From Geminicoccus roseus DSM 18922 (lineage in GTDB: Bacteria > Pseudomonadota > Alphaproteobacteria > Geminicoccales > Geminicoccaceae), in NCBI RefSeq assembly GCF_000427665.1, contig NZ_KE386572.1, positions 4,030,373 to 4,094,372 of the forward strand: a stretch of 64,000 nucleotides of DNA. Direction: 5' to 3'. A program made the position numbers and the translations under genes. Within the stretch, counting starts at the first letter, position 1, and every line of letters begins with the position of its first letter. This document shows positions 17,506 to 26,817 of the stretch, in pieces. Below the pieces are notes generated by a model. It worked only from the letters and a program-made list of their open reading frames with translations. It was not told the DNA's origin and did no database searches.

Positions 17506-18162
17506 TCAGCGCTCCGCGCGACCCTGGCCGAGCCGGCCGGCCATGCGCACCAGCTCGGCCAGCGAGCCGGCTTCCATCTTCTCCATGACGTGGCGGCGGT
17601 GCACCTTCACGGTGATCTCGCTCAGGCCCAGCCTGGCCGCGATCTGCTTGTTCATCAGCCCGGCGCAGACCAGCCGCATCACCTCCTGCTCGCGCGGGCT
17701 GAGCCCGGCCAGCCGGGCGCGCAGCCCCTCCAGGATCCCGCCGGCCTCGCGGCGCTGGCGGTCGCGCTGCAGGGCGGCCGAGACCGCGTCCAGCATGTCC
17801 TGCTCGCGGAACGGCTTGGTCAGGAAGTCGACCGCCCCGGCCTTCATCGCCCGCACCGACATCGGGATGTCGCCATGGCCGGTCATGAACACGATCGGGA
17901 TCTCGATGCCGGCCTCCGCCAGGCGGTGCTGGAAGTCCAGCCCGCTCACCTGCGGCAGCCGGATGTCGAGCACCAGGCAGCAGGCGGCGTCGGGCAACGG
18001 CCCGCGCACCGAATCCAGCGCGTTGTCGAACAGCGCCACCTCCAGCCCCACCGAGCGGAACAGATGGCCCAGCGCCTCGCGCACCGCCTGGTCGTCGTCG
18101 ACCACCAGCACCACCGGGGCGGCCCGGTCCGAGGTCGGCCATGTCGAGGTCTGGCTGGTCAA
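17506..18162 (-). CDS. FixJ/NarL-type response regulator
   Basis: The 218-residue protein has an N-terminal receiver domain (acidic pocket VVDDDQ, phosphoacceptor Asp in VLDIRLPQVSG, Thr in FMTGHGDIPM, Lys in LTKPFREQD) and a C-terminal LuxR-type helix-turn-helix (LSPREQEVMRLVCAGLMNKQ, ARLGLSEITVKVHRRHVMEK). The linker and HTH resemble FixJ and TodT/StyR proteins. It is divergent from the giant kinase gene, so that kinase and the REC-PAS-kinase are plausible phosphodonors. A close paralogue lies at 33361-34011. Both share MTGHGDIPMSVRAMKAGA. Confidence 0.93.
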   Translation of the reverse strand: MTSQTSTWPTSDRAAPVVLVVDDDQAVREALGHLFRSVGLEVALFDNALDSVRGPLPDAACCLVLDIRLPQVSGLDFQHRLAEAGIEIPIVFMTGHGDIPMSVRAMKAGAVDFLTKPFREQDMLDAVSAALQRDRQRREAGGILEGLRARLAGLSPREQEVMRLVCAGLMNKQIAARLGLSEITVKVHRRHVMEKMEAGSLAELVRMAGRLGQGRAER

Positions 18163-18325
18163 GCCGGGTGCTCCATGATCGCTCGCCCGCGCCTTGAACG
18201 AAGGCCGCTATGTACAAGACCGCCCGGGGCTTCCATGCAAGGGGGCAAGTTCGTGCATCGCCGCCAGGGCGGCCGCGCATGGACCGGCAGGCCGGGCGGA
18301 CGGCGAGCCTTTTCGGGGGCAGGCG

Positions 18326-21300
18326 GTGGACAGGGCGGAGCGCTATCGGGTGGACCTGCCCGGCCACATGCTGGAGCTGCTGCAGGACGAGGACGAGCTG
18401 GTCCTGTTCCGCGCGCGGCGGCGGCACGGCGACGGCTCGGTCCTCCTGCGCATGCCCGCCGCCGACCTGCCAGGCCCGGCCGCCCTCGCGCGGATCGAGC
18501 ACGAGCACGGCCTGGCCGACCTCCTCGATCCCGCCTGGGCGGTGCGGCCCCTGGAGATCGTCCGGCCGGACGGGCGGGTGATGCTGCTGCTGGAGGATCC
18601 GAGCGGCGAGCCGCTGCGCTCGGCCGGCAGCCGGCCGATGGAGCTGGGCGCCGCCCTGGAGATCGCCGCCGGTGCCGCCGCCTGCCTGGCCCGCCTGCAC
18701 CAGGTGGGCCTGGTCCACCAGGATGTCCGGCCGGCCCACCTGATGGCGGATGCCGCCCGCCAGGTCCGGCTGACCGGGTTCGGGATCGCCACGAGGCTGC
18801 CCCGGGTGCGCCAGCCCCTGCTGCCGGTGCAGACCATCGTCGGCAGTTTTCCGTTCATGGCGCCCGAGCAGACCGGCCGCATGAACCGCTCGGTCGACGG
18901 GCGCAGCGACCTCTACGCCCTGGGCGTCGCGCTCTACCAGATGCTGACCGGCACGCTGCCCTTCACCGCGTCCGAGCCGCTGGAATGGATCCACGCCCAC
19001 GTGGCGATGCCGCCGCCGCCGCCCTGCCAGCGCAATCCCGGCCTGCCGCCCATGGTCGGGGCGATCGTCCTGCGGCTGCTCGCCAAGGCCGCCGAGGACC
19101 GCTACCAGACCGCCGCCGGGCTGGAGGCCGACCTGCGCCGCTGCCTGGCCGAGTGGCGGGCGCTCGGCCGGATCGAGCTGTTCCCCCAGGGCGGCCAGGA
19201 CGTGCCCGACCGGCTGCTGGTCCCGGGCGAGCTGTATGGCCGGGCGCGGGAGACCGCCGCGCTGGCCGCCTCGTTCGCCCGGGTCGCCAGGCTCGGCCGG
19301 ACCGAGCTGGTGCTGGTCTCCGGCTATGCCGGGATCGGCAAGTCGTCGATGGTGGCCGAGCTGCACAAGACCATGCTGGCCTCCCAGGGTCTGTTCGCGT
19401 CCGGCAAGTTCGACCAGCACGCCCGCATGGTGCCCTACGCCACCCTGGCCCCGGCCTTCCAGGGCCTGATCCGCCAGATCCTGGGCGGCAGCGACGCGGA
19501 GCTGGAGGCCTGGCGGGGGAAGCTGCAGGCGGCCCTGGGCAGCCATGGCCGGCTGCTGCTCGGCCTGATCCCCGAGCTGGAGCTGGTCACCGGCCCGCAG
19601 CCGCCCTTGCCCGAGGTGCCGCCCCAGGAGGCGAAGCAGCGCTTCCACAAGCTGTTCGTCCAGTTCGTCGGGGTGTTCGCCCGGCCGGAGCATCCCCTGG
19701 TCCTGTTCCTGGACGACCTGCAATGGCTGGACCCGGCGACCCTGGACCTGGTGGAGCTGCTGGCGACCGACCCGCAGGTCCGCCATCTCCTGCTGGTCGG
19801 CGCCTATCGCGACAACGAGGTCGGCCCGGACCATCCGCTCGCCGCCCGGCTGGAGGCGATCCGGGCGGCCGGGGCGCCGGTGGTCGAGCTGGTGCTGGGC
19901 CCGCTGGCCCCCTCCGACATGGCGCGGCTGCTGGCCGACACGCTGCGCGTGCCGGTCGGCCGGGCCTGGCCGCTGGCGCGCCTGGTGCTCGCCAAGACCG
20001 GCGGCAACCCGTTCTTCACCATCCAGTTCCTGGGCACCCTGGCTGAGGACGGCCTGCTGCTGTTCGACCCGCAGGCCCGCGCCTGGGGCTGGGACCTGGA
20101 GCGGATCCGCGCCAAGGACCTGACCGAGAACGTCGTGGAGCTGATGGCGGCCCGGCTGAGCCGGCTGGCGGAGCCGGGCCTGGGGGTCGTGCGGATCCTC
20201 GCCTGCCTGGGCAACCGCGCTTCCGCGCCGGTGCTGGCGCTGGCCTCTGGCCGGCCGGAGGCGGAGGTCCGGGCGGCGCTCGGCGAGGCGCTGGCGGCGG
20301 GGCTGGTGGTGCCTGCGGGCGAGGGCTGGGCCTTCCTGCACGACCGGGTCCAGGAAGCCGCCTACGGGCTGGTGCCGCCGGCCGAGCGGCCGGCCCTGCA
20401 CCTGCGGATCGGCCGGATCCTGGCGGCCCGGCTGGGCGGCGCGCCGGGCTCCGAGTTTATCTTCGAGATCGTGGGCCAGCTGGATCGCGCCCTGGAGCTG
20501 ATCACCGACCCGGAGGAGCGGGAGCGGGTGGCGGCGCTCAACCTGGCGGCCGCCGGGCGGGCGCGGGCCGCCACCGCCTTCGGCTCGGCGGCAGCCTATC
20601 TGCAGGCAGGCCAGCGCCTCCTGCCGGATGAGGCCTGGCAGCGCTGTCCGGGGCTGGCCTTCGACATCGAGCTCCAGCTGGCCGAGTGCGAGTTCCTGAC
20701 CGGCGACCTCGCCCGCTCGGAGCGGCGGCTGGCGGCCCTGGCCGCCCGGGAGCTGGGGCCGCTCGACCGGGCGGCGGTCGCCTGGCTGCAGATCACCTCC
20801 TTCACCGCGCAGGGCCGCTTCGACCAGGCGGTCGAGACCTGCCTTGCGCATCTGCGCGGGGCGGGGATCGCTTGGCAGGCCCATCCGACCCGGGCGGAGG
20901 TGCTGGCCGAGTACGCGCCGATCCGCCGGCAGATCGAGGCGGACGCCATCGGCGACTATGCCGGGTTGCCGCTGCTGACCGACCCGTCGGTGCGGGCCAA
21001 GCTCGACGTGCTGACCGCGGTGCTGCCGCCGGCCTTCTTCACCGACCAGAACCTGGTCTGCCTGGTCCTGTGCCGCATGGTGAACCTGAGCCGCGAGAAC
21101 GGCCTGACCGACGCCTCCTGCCTGGCGATGGCCTATCTGGGCATGGTGCTGGGGCCGCAGTTCGGCGCCTACCAGGCCGGCTACCGGTTCGGGCGGACCG
21201 GGTTCGACCTGGTGGCGGCGCGCGGGCTGACCCGCTTCGAGCCCCGGGTCACCATGTGCTTCGCCTACCATGTGCTGCCCTGGACCCGGCCGATGCGCGA

Positions 21301-23371
21301 GGGCCGGCCCTGGCTGCGCCAGGCGTTCGAGCGGGCCGAGGAGGCCGGCGACCTCACCTATGCCGGGTTCAGCAGCTGCACGCTGATCAGCAACATGCTG
21401 GCGGCGGGCGACCCGCTGGGCGAGGTGCAGCGCGAGGCCGAGCGCAAGCTCGCCTATGTGGTGCGGGCGAAGTTCGGCCTGATCGCCGACATCATCACGA
21501 CCCAGCTCCACCTGGTGCGCAGCCTGCGCGGGCTGACCCCGGTGCTGGGCAGCTTCGACGACGGGCCGATCTTCGAGGAGGCGGCGTTCGAGCGGCACCT
21601 GGAGGCCGACCCGGGCTTGTGCATCGCGGCCTGCTGGTACTGGATCCGCAAGCTGCAGGCGCGCTGCGTGGCCGGCGACGTGGCCGGAGCGCTGGCGGCC
21701 GCGGAGCGGGCGGAGCCGCTGCTCTGGACCACGGGCGGGCACCTGGAGCTGGTGGAGTTCCACGTCCACGCCGCTCTGGCGCGCGCTGCCTGGTTCCGCC
21801 AGGCCCCGCCCGAACGGCGCGCGGCGCTGCGCCAAGAGCTCGGCCGCCATGCCGCCCAGCTCGCCAGCTGGGCCGAGCATGCGCCGGAGAACTTCCGGCA
21901 CCGCTCCCTGCTGGTCGCCGGCGAGATCGCCCGGCTGGACGGGCAGGGGCTGGACGCGCTGCGCCTGTTCGAGCAGGCGATGGCTGAGGCCAGGACCCAT
22001 GCCTTTCCCCAGGTCGAGGCGCTGGCGGCCGAGGCGGCGGCGCGCTGCTGCCAGGCGGAGGCCATGCCGGCCATGGCGCTGGCCTTCCTGCAGCTGGCCA
22101 GGGACGCCTACCGGCGGCTGGGCGCCGAGGGCAAGGTCCGCCAGCTCGACCACGCCATGCCGGGCGCTGCCGCGCGGAGTGCGGCGCCCGCTGCCCGGCC
22201 GGCCAGCCCGGTCGAGCAGCTGGACCTCGCCACCATCCTGAAATCCGCCCAGGCGATCGCCGGCGAGGCGGTGCTCACCCGGCTGATCGACAAGCTGATG
22301 GTGATCGCCCTGGAACATGCCGGGGCCGACCGCGGCCTGCTGGTGGTGCCGCGTGCCGACCAGCTCTGGATCGAGGCGGAGGCGCGCACCGTCCAGGGCG
22401 CGGTCGACGTGCAGTGCCGGCGCAGCCTGCTGGGCCCAGCCGACGCGCCGCCCTCGGTGCTGCACTACGCGATCCGCACCCGGGACAGCGTGCTCCTGGA
22501 CGACGCCCTGACCAGCCCGCCCTTCGCGGAAGACGCCTATATCCGCCAGCGCCGCTGCCGCTCGGTCCTGTGCATCCCGCTGGTCCGCCAGGCGCAACTC
22601 ACTGGCCTGCTCTACCTGGAGAACAGCCAGGCGCCCCACGTCTTCACGCCCACCCGCGGCGCGCTGCTCAAGCTCCTGGCGTCCCAGGCCGCGCTTTCGC
22701 TGGAGAATGCCGAGCTGGAGGAAAAGGAGGCCCTGCTCAAGGAGGTCCACCACCGGGTGAAGAACAACCTCCAGCTGGTCAGCAGCCTGCTCAGCCTGCA
22801 GGCGTCCCATGTCGACGACCCGGCGGTGGCCGAGCTGTTCACCGACAGCCGCAACCGGGTCCGCTCGCTGGCGCTGGTCCACGAGAATCTCTACCGGGCC
22901 GGCAATTTCGCCCGGATCGCCATGGACGAGCACATCAAGAGCCTTTGCGCGCACATCCTGCGCGCCTATGGCTCGCGCGGCCAACAGATCGAGCTGTCCA
23001 CCCGGGTCGACGACCTCCAGCTCGACCTGGACCGGGCGGTGCCGTGCGGCCTGATCGTCAACGAGCTGGTGTCCAACGCCTTGAAGCATGCCTTTCCCGA
23101 CCGCCGGTCCGGCCAGGTGCAGGTCGAGATGCGGCTCCTGGCCGGCCGGCGCTGCCGGCTGAGCGTGGCCGATGACGGGGTGGGGATGCCCGCCGACCCG
23201 GCCCGGAGCGACACGCTCGGCCTGCAGCTGGTCCACGACCTGGTCCAGCAGCTGCGCGGTGAGATCGAGGTGCAGCGCGACCATGGCACCCGCTTCACCA
23301 TCGATTTCGACCTGGAGGGGCACAGGCTGGACGGGCGCCGGCCGGACGGACCTGGCGAGCTGCCGCAATGA
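18326..23371 (+). CDS. Giant pseudokinase / AAA-type ATPase / GAF / HisKA_2 sensor kinase
   Basis: The product is about 1681 residues. Residues about 1-270 form a Ser/Thr-kinase-like domain in which the catalytic loop is HQDVRPAHL instead of HRDLKPxN and the metal motif is GFG instead of DFG; TIVGSFPFMAPEQTGRMN is the usual activation-end pattern. This suggests a degenerate kinase. About 300-580 is an AAA_16/NACHT-like ATPase with Walker A GYAGIGKSS and Walker B LVLFLDDLQWLDP. About 600-1280 is helical repeat-like. About 1310-1465 is a GAF domain. The rest is a HisKA_2 kinase (KEVHHRVKNNLQLVSSLLSL; N-box NELVSNALKHAF). No membrane segments. GTG 18326 (VDRAERYRVDLPGHM) gives a clean domain start; a TTG further upstream is possible. 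It overlaps the next kinase gene by 4 bp. Confidence 0.88.
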   Translation: MDRAERYRVDLPGHMLELLQDEDELVLFRARRRHGDGSVLLRMPAADLPGPAALARIEHEHGLADLLDPAWAVRPLEIVRPDGRVMLLLEDPSGEPLRSAGSRPMELGAALEIAAGAAACLARLHQVGLVHQDVRPAHLMADAARQVRLTGFGIATRLPRVRQPLLPVQTIVGSFPFMAPEQTGRMNRSVDGRSDLYALGVALYQMLTGTLPFTASEPLEWIHAHVAMPPPPPCQRNPGLPPMVGAIVLRLLAKAAEDRYQTAAGLEADLRRCLAEWRALGRIELFPQGGQDVPDRLLVPGELYGRARETAALAASFARVARLGRTELVLVSGYAGIGKSSMVAELHKTMLASQGLFASGKFDQHARMVPYATLAPAFQGLIRQILGGSDAELEAWRGKLQAALGSHGRLLLGLIPELELVTGPQPPLPEVPPQEAKQRFHKLFVQFVGVFARPEHPLVLFLDDLQWLDPATLDLVELLATDPQVRHLLLVGAYRDNEVGPDHPLAARLEAIRAAGAPVVELVLGPLAPSDMARLLADTLRVPVGRAWPLARLVLAKTGGNPFFTIQFLGTLAEDGLLLFDPQARAWGWDLERIRAKDLTENVVELMAARLSRLAEPGLGVVRILACLGNRASAPVLALASGRPEAEVRAALGEALAAGLVVPAGEGWAFLHDRVQEAAYGLVPPAERPALHLRIGRILAARLGGAPGSEFIFEIVGQLDRALELITDPEERERVAALNLAAAGRARAATAFGSAAAYLQAGQRLLPDEAWQRCPGLAFDIELQLAECEFLTGDLARSERRLAALAARELGPLDRAAVAWLQITSFTAQGRFDQAVETCLAHLRGAGIAWQAHPTRAEVLAEYAPIRRQIEADAIGDYAGLPLLTDPSVRAKLDVLTAVLPPAFFTDQNLVCLVLCRMVNLSRENGLTDASCLAMAYLGMVLGPQFGAYQAGYRFGRTGFDLVAARGLTRFEPRVTMCFAYHVLPWTRPMREGRPWLRQAFERAEEAGDLTYAGFSSCTLISNMLAAGDPLGEVQREAERKLAYVVRAKFGLIADIITTQLHLVRSLRGLTPVLGSFDDGPIFEEAAFERHLEADPGLCIAACWYWIRKLQARCVAGDVAGALAAAERAEPLLWTTGGHLELVEFHVHAALARAAWFRQAPPERRAALRQELGRHAAQLASWAEHAPENFRHRSLLVAGEIARLDGQGLDALRLFEQAMAEARTHAFPQVEALAAEAAARCCQAEAMPAMALAFLQLARDAYRRLGAEGKVRQLDHAMPGAAARSAAPAARPASPVEQLDLATILKSAQAIAGEAVLTRLIDKLMVIALEHAGADRGLLVVPRADQLWIEAEARTVQGAVDVQCRRSLLGPADAPPSVLHYAIRTRDSVLLDDALTSPPFAEDAYIRQRRCRSVLCIPLVRQAQLTGLLYLENSQAPHVFTPTRGALLKLLASQAALSLENAELEEKEALLKEVHHRVKNNLQLVSSLLSLQASHVDDPAVAELFTDSRNRVRSLALVHENLYRAGNFARIAMDEHIKSLCAHILRAYGSRGQQIELSTRVDDLQLDLDRAVPCGLIVNELVSNALKHAFPDRRSGQVQVEMRLLAGRRCRLSVADDGVGMPADPARSDTLGLQLVHDLVQQLRGEIEVQRDHGTRFTIDFDLEGHRLDGRRPDGPGELPQ

Positions 23372-24849
23372 CCCCGTCCCGGATCCTGATCGTCGAGGAC
23401 GACCGGGTGGTGGCCCGCGACATCCGGGTGCAGCTCACCCGGATCGGCCACGAGGTGGTCGGCGCCACCGCGCGCGGCGAGGACGCCGTGGCCATGGCGC
23501 TGGAGCTGCGTCCCGACCTCGTGCTGATGGACGTCCGGCTGGAGGGCGACCTGGACGGGATCGACGCGGCCCAGCAGATCCGCGAGCGCTGCCAGATCCC
23601 GGTGGTGTTCCTGACCGCCTATGCCGACGAGGAGACCGTGCAGCGCGCCAGCCGGACCGAGCCGTTCGGCTACCTGCTCAAGCCGTTCGAGGATTCGCAG
23701 CTGCGCACCGCCATCGAGATGGCGGTGCACAAGCATGCGGCGGAGCGGCGGCTGCGCGAGAGCGAGCGCCGCTTCGTGGCGACCCTGTCCAGCATCGGCG
23801 ACGCGGTGATCGCCACCGACGACCAGACCCGAATCACCTTCATGAACCCGGTGGCCGAGGCGCTGACCGGCTGGCCGCAGGCCGAGGCCCTGGGCCTGCC
23901 GCTTTCCACGGTGTTCCGGATCGTCAACGAGGACAGCCGTGCGACGGTCGAGGACCCGGCCGCCAAGGTGCTGCGCTCGGGCAAGGTGGTGGGCCTGGCC
24001 AACCACACCCTCCTGCTGGCCCGGGACGGAAGGGAGATCCCGATCGACGACAGCGGCTCGCCGATCGTCGACGACCACGGCGCCATCATCGGCACGGTGC
24101 TGGTGTTCCGTGACGTGTCCGAGCGGCGGCGGGTCGAGGAGACCCTGCGCCGGGCCCAGGCCGACCTGGCCAGCGTCGCCCGCCTGGCGACCATGGGCGA
24201 GCTGGCCGCCTCGATCGCGCACGAGGTCAACCAGCCGCTCACCGCGATCGTCACCAATGCCGGGACCTGCATCCGCTACCTGGACGAGGCGCGTGCGGCG
24301 GCGGAGCGGATCGTGCGCGACGGGCACCGCGCCGGCGACGTGGTCCGCAGCATCCGCGGCATGGTGCGCAACAGCGCCGTGGAGCCCGCCGCCATCCAGA
24401 TCAACGAGCTGGTGAACGACATCCTGGTGCTGACCCGCGGCGAGGTCCGCCGCCAGTGGGTGACGGTCGAGACCGACCTGGCCAGCGGCCTGCCGGCGGT
24501 CACCGGCGACCGGGTCCAGCTCCAGCAGGTCGTGCTCAACCTGATCATCAACGCGGTGGAGGCGATGGCCGAGCTCGACGACCGCGCCCGCCTGCTGCGG
24601 GTCACCACCCGGGCCGGCGAGGCGGGCGAGGTGCTGGTCGGGGTCGAGGACAACGGGGCCGGGCTGGATCCGGCAGAGGCCGGCCGGATCTTCGACGCGT
24701 TCTTCACCACCAAGCCGAACGGCATGGGCATGGGGCTGGCGATCTGCCGCTCGATCGTCGAAGCGCATGGCGGCAGCCTGTGGGCGCTGCCGCGCAGCCC
24801 GCACGGCAGCCTGTTCCAGTTCAGCCTTCCTGCGGCGGGCCAGGGCTGA
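23368..24849 (+). CDS. REC-PAS-histidine kinase
   Basis: The 493-residue protein begins with a receiver domain (IVEDDRVVARD; Asp in LMDVRLEGDLDG; Lys in LLKPFEDSQ), then a PAS domain (residues about 130-250, FMNPVAEALTGW), a HisKA dimerisation domain (GELAASIAHEVNQPLTAIVT, about 275-335) and HATPase_c (NLIINAVEAM, VEDNGAGLD, GMGMGLAICRSIVEAHGG). The kinase part belongs to the FixL/DctB-like group. Its receiver may accept phosphate from the preceding HisKA_2 kinase, whose gene overlaps by 4 bp. Output could pass to the FixJ-type regulator on the other side of the locus. No membrane segments are visible. Confidence 0.92.
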   Translation: MTPSRILIVEDDRVVARDIRVQLTRIGHEVVGATARGEDAVAMALELRPDLVLMDVRLEGDLDGIDAAQQIRERCQIPVVFLTAYADEETVQRASRTEPFGYLLKPFEDSQLRTAIEMAVHKHAAERRLRESERRFVATLSSIGDAVIATDDQTRITFMNPVAEALTGWPQAEALGLPLSTVFRIVNEDSRATVEDPAAKVLRSGKVVGLANHTLLLARDGREIPIDDSGSPIVDDHGAIIGTVLVFRDVSERRRVEETLRRAQADLASVARLATMGELAASIAHEVNQPLTAIVTNAGTCIRYLDEARAAAERIVRDGHRAGDVVRSIRGMVRNSAVEPAAIQINELVNDILVLTRGEVRRQWVTVETDLASGLPAVTGDRVQLQQVVLNLIINAVEAMAELDDRARLLRVTTRAGEAGEVLVGVEDNGAGLDPAEAGRIFDAFFTTKPNGMGMGLAICRSIVEAHGGSLWALPRSPHGSLFQFSLPAAGQG

Positions 24850-24905
24850 GCCCCGGCGTCCGCCTCAGCCCAGCCTCAGGCCCGTTCCGGCATCGGCCAC
24901 CCTGC

Positions 24906-26243
24906 CTACTGCGCGTCCACGGCCGCTCCCGCGTCGGCCGAGGGGGAGCCCGTGGGCGTCACCCGCCAGATCGTGTTGGCCAGGTCGTCGGCGACGATCA
25001 GGGCGCCCTCCGGATCCACCGTCACCCCGACCGGGCGGCCGCGGGTGTTGCCTTCCGCATTCAGGAAGCCGGACACGAAATCCACCGGGTCGCCGGCGGG
25101 CTGGCCGTCCTGGAACGGCACGAACACCACCTTGTAGCCGGACGGCTCCTCGCGGTTCCAGCTGCCGTGCTCGCCCACGAACACGCCGTCGGCGAACGCC
25201 TCGCCCATGGCCGGGTTCGAGAAGGCCACGCCCAGGGCCGCCACGTGGGAGCCCAGCGCATAGTCCGGGGTGATCGCCGAGGCGACCTTGTCCGGGTCCT
25301 GCGGCCGCACCCGCGGATCGACATGCTGGCCCCAGTAGCTGTAGGGCCAGCCGTAGAAGCCGCCCTCCTGCACGGTGGTCAGGTAGTCCGGCACCAGGTC
25401 CGAGCCGAACTCGTCCCGTTCGTTCACCACCGCCCAGAGCTGGTCGGTGTCCGGCTGGAAGGTCAGCGCGGTCGGGTTGCGCAGGCCGGTGGCATAGGGC
25501 TTGTGCAGGCCGGTCTCGGCGTCGATCTGCCAGATCATCGCCCGGTTGGCCTCGACCTCCAGCCCACGCTCGGTGATGTTGCTGTTGGAGCCGATGCCAA
25601 CATAGAGGAACTCGCCGTCGGGGCTGACGGTCAGCGCCTTGGTCCAGTGGTGGTTGATCTCCGAGGGCAGGTCGGCGAGCTTTTCCGGCGGGCCCTCGGC
25701 CTCGGTCTGGCCGTCGGCATAGGGGAAGCGCACCAGCGCGTCCTGGTTGGCCACGTAGATGTAGCCGTTGGCGAGCGCCAGGCCATAAGGGGCGTTGAGG
25801 TTGTCGGCGAAGACGCCCTGCTGCTCGTAGGTGCCGTCGCCATCGCCGTCGCGCAGCAGGGTCAGCCGGTTGCCGGCCTCCACCTTGCTCTTGCCCAGGC
25901 TCTTGATGAAGCCCGCGACGATGTCCTTGGGCCGGAGTGCGGGCGCGTTGCCGCCGGAGCCCTCCGCGACCAGGATGTCGCCGTTGGGAAGCAAGAGGGT
26001 CTGGCGCGGGATCTTCAGCTCCGTAGCGATCGCCTGGATGGCATAACCCTCCGGCACCGTGGGAAGCTCGTCGCCGAAATTGGCCGGCCGGGGGATGGTC
26101 ATGGCCGGCAGGAGGCCGCGATGCGGCTCGGGCAGGTCGGGGTTGCGGCCGTACTGGACCTGCTGCGCGAAGACCGCCGACCCGCCGATCGAGGCGGACA
26201 GCGCCAGCGCGACGGCGCCGATCACATGGGAGGAGCGCATCAT
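24906..26243 (-). CDS. Secreted PQQ-type sugar dehydrogenase (sorbosone/glucose dehydrogenase-like propeller)
   Basis: The 445-residue protein starts with a signal peptide (IGAVALALSASIGGSAVFA-QQ) and is a six-bladed beta-propeller of the soluble PQQ glucose/L-sorbosone dehydrogenase family. Typical pieces are ILVAEGSGGN, DGTYEQQGVF, HHWTKALTVSPDGEFLYVGI, GLRNPTALTFQP, YGWPYSYWGQHVD and GEHGSWNREEPSGYKVVFVP. The propeller His in NHHWTK corresponds to a conserved catalytic region. Such enzymes oxidise sugars in the periplasm and pass electrons through PQQ to the chain, though many relatives have unknown substrates. The start at 26243 (MMRSSHVIG) overlaps the stop of the DUF2231 gene as ATGA. 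Confidence 0.85.
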   Translation of the reverse strand: MMRSSHVIGAVALALSASIGGSAVFAQQVQYGRNPDLPEPHRGLLPAMTIPRPANFGDELPTVPEGYAIQAIATELKIPRQTLLLPNGDILVAEGSGGNAPALRPKDIVAGFIKSLGKSKVEAGNRLTLLRDGDGDGTYEQQGVFADNLNAPYGLALANGYIYVANQDALVRFPYADGQTEAEGPPEKLADLPSEINHHWTKALTVSPDGEFLYVGIGSNSNITERGLEVEANRAMIWQIDAETGLHKPYATGLRNPTALTFQPDTDQLWAVVNERDEFGSDLVPDYLTTVQEGGFYGWPYSYWGQHVDPRVRPQDPDKVASAITPDYALGSHVAALGVAFSNPAMGEAFADGVFVGEHGSWNREEPSGYKVVFVPFQDGQPAGDPVDFVSGFLNAEGNTRGRPVGVTVDPEGALIVADDLANTIWRVTPTGSPSADAGAAVDAQ

Positions 26244-26671
26244 TCCACCTCTCCGGTGCGGAACCCGGAATAGCCGATCCAGGAGGCGGCCAGCGCCAGC
26301 AGCACCGTCGCCACCGACAGGTACAGCCCCTCGGGCATGGTCGCCCACGCATCCTTGGCGTGGACCAGGGCGTTGAAGAAGCCGACCACCCACATGACGA
26401 GCAGTACCGCGAAGTAGGCGAGCGGGCGCCGCCTGTACCCACGCTCGCTGCGGAACACGTTGATCAGCGCCCAAAGCAGGGCGAAGCCGCCCACCAGCAG
26501 CCCGCCGGCGATGAGCCAGGACGAGAAATTGGCCCACTGGATCTCGAAGGTTCTCCAGTAGGCGATGTCACTGAGCAACGCTCCCAGGAACAGCGGCAGC
26601 GGAAAGGCCAGGAGAATGGAATGTAGCGGGTGAAGCGGCCTCGGCAAATCGAAGGGGGATACGATAACCAC
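26240..26671 (-). CDS. DUF2231 four-helix membrane protein
   Basis: The 143-residue protein has four hydrophobic segments and matches DUF2231 (HPLHSILLAFPLPLFLGALL near the N-terminus, with paired histidines in that motif; LLVMWVVGFFNALVHAKDAW). The function is unknown. In several bacteria such proteins accompany periplasmic oxidoreductases, and the histidines might carry heme, which I infer only from the position. It is co-transcribed with, and overlaps, the PQQ-type dehydrogenase gene, so it could be a membrane partner that takes its electrons. The 146 bp upstream (26672-26817) hold no recognised gene. Confidence 0.8.
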   Translation of the reverse strand: MVIVSPFDLPRPLHPLHSILLAFPLPLFLGALLSDIAYWRTFEIQWANFSSWLIAGGLLVGGFALLWALINVFRSERGYRRRPLAYFAVLLVMWVVGFFNALVHAKDAWATMPEGLYLSVATVLLALAASWIGYSGFRTGEVE

Positions 26672-26817
26672 GGCGTCTCAACTCCTGGATCGGGCCGCGC
26701 AGCTGTGCCCGAGCACAAACGGGCACCCGGTCAACGCGCCAGTCGCCGGCAGGTTGCGAGCGCCGAGCCGATTCCGTTGCCGCCAGCCTGCCGCCGGCGC
26801 CGCCGATGCCGCCCGGA

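Noticed and set aside
18194-18325. TTG start giving an extra 44 residues on the giant kinase
   Set aside because: The added stretch is low in homology, and GTG 18326 begins right before the conserved kinase-like domain. It is not fully excluded.
17393-23368. Very long open frame on the minus strand (about 1990 codons) opposite the giant kinase
   Set aside because: Its composition is dominated by Arg, Gly, Gln and Pro from the codon pattern of the opposite gene, and it has no domain. The plus strand shows clear kinase, AAA and GAF motifs.
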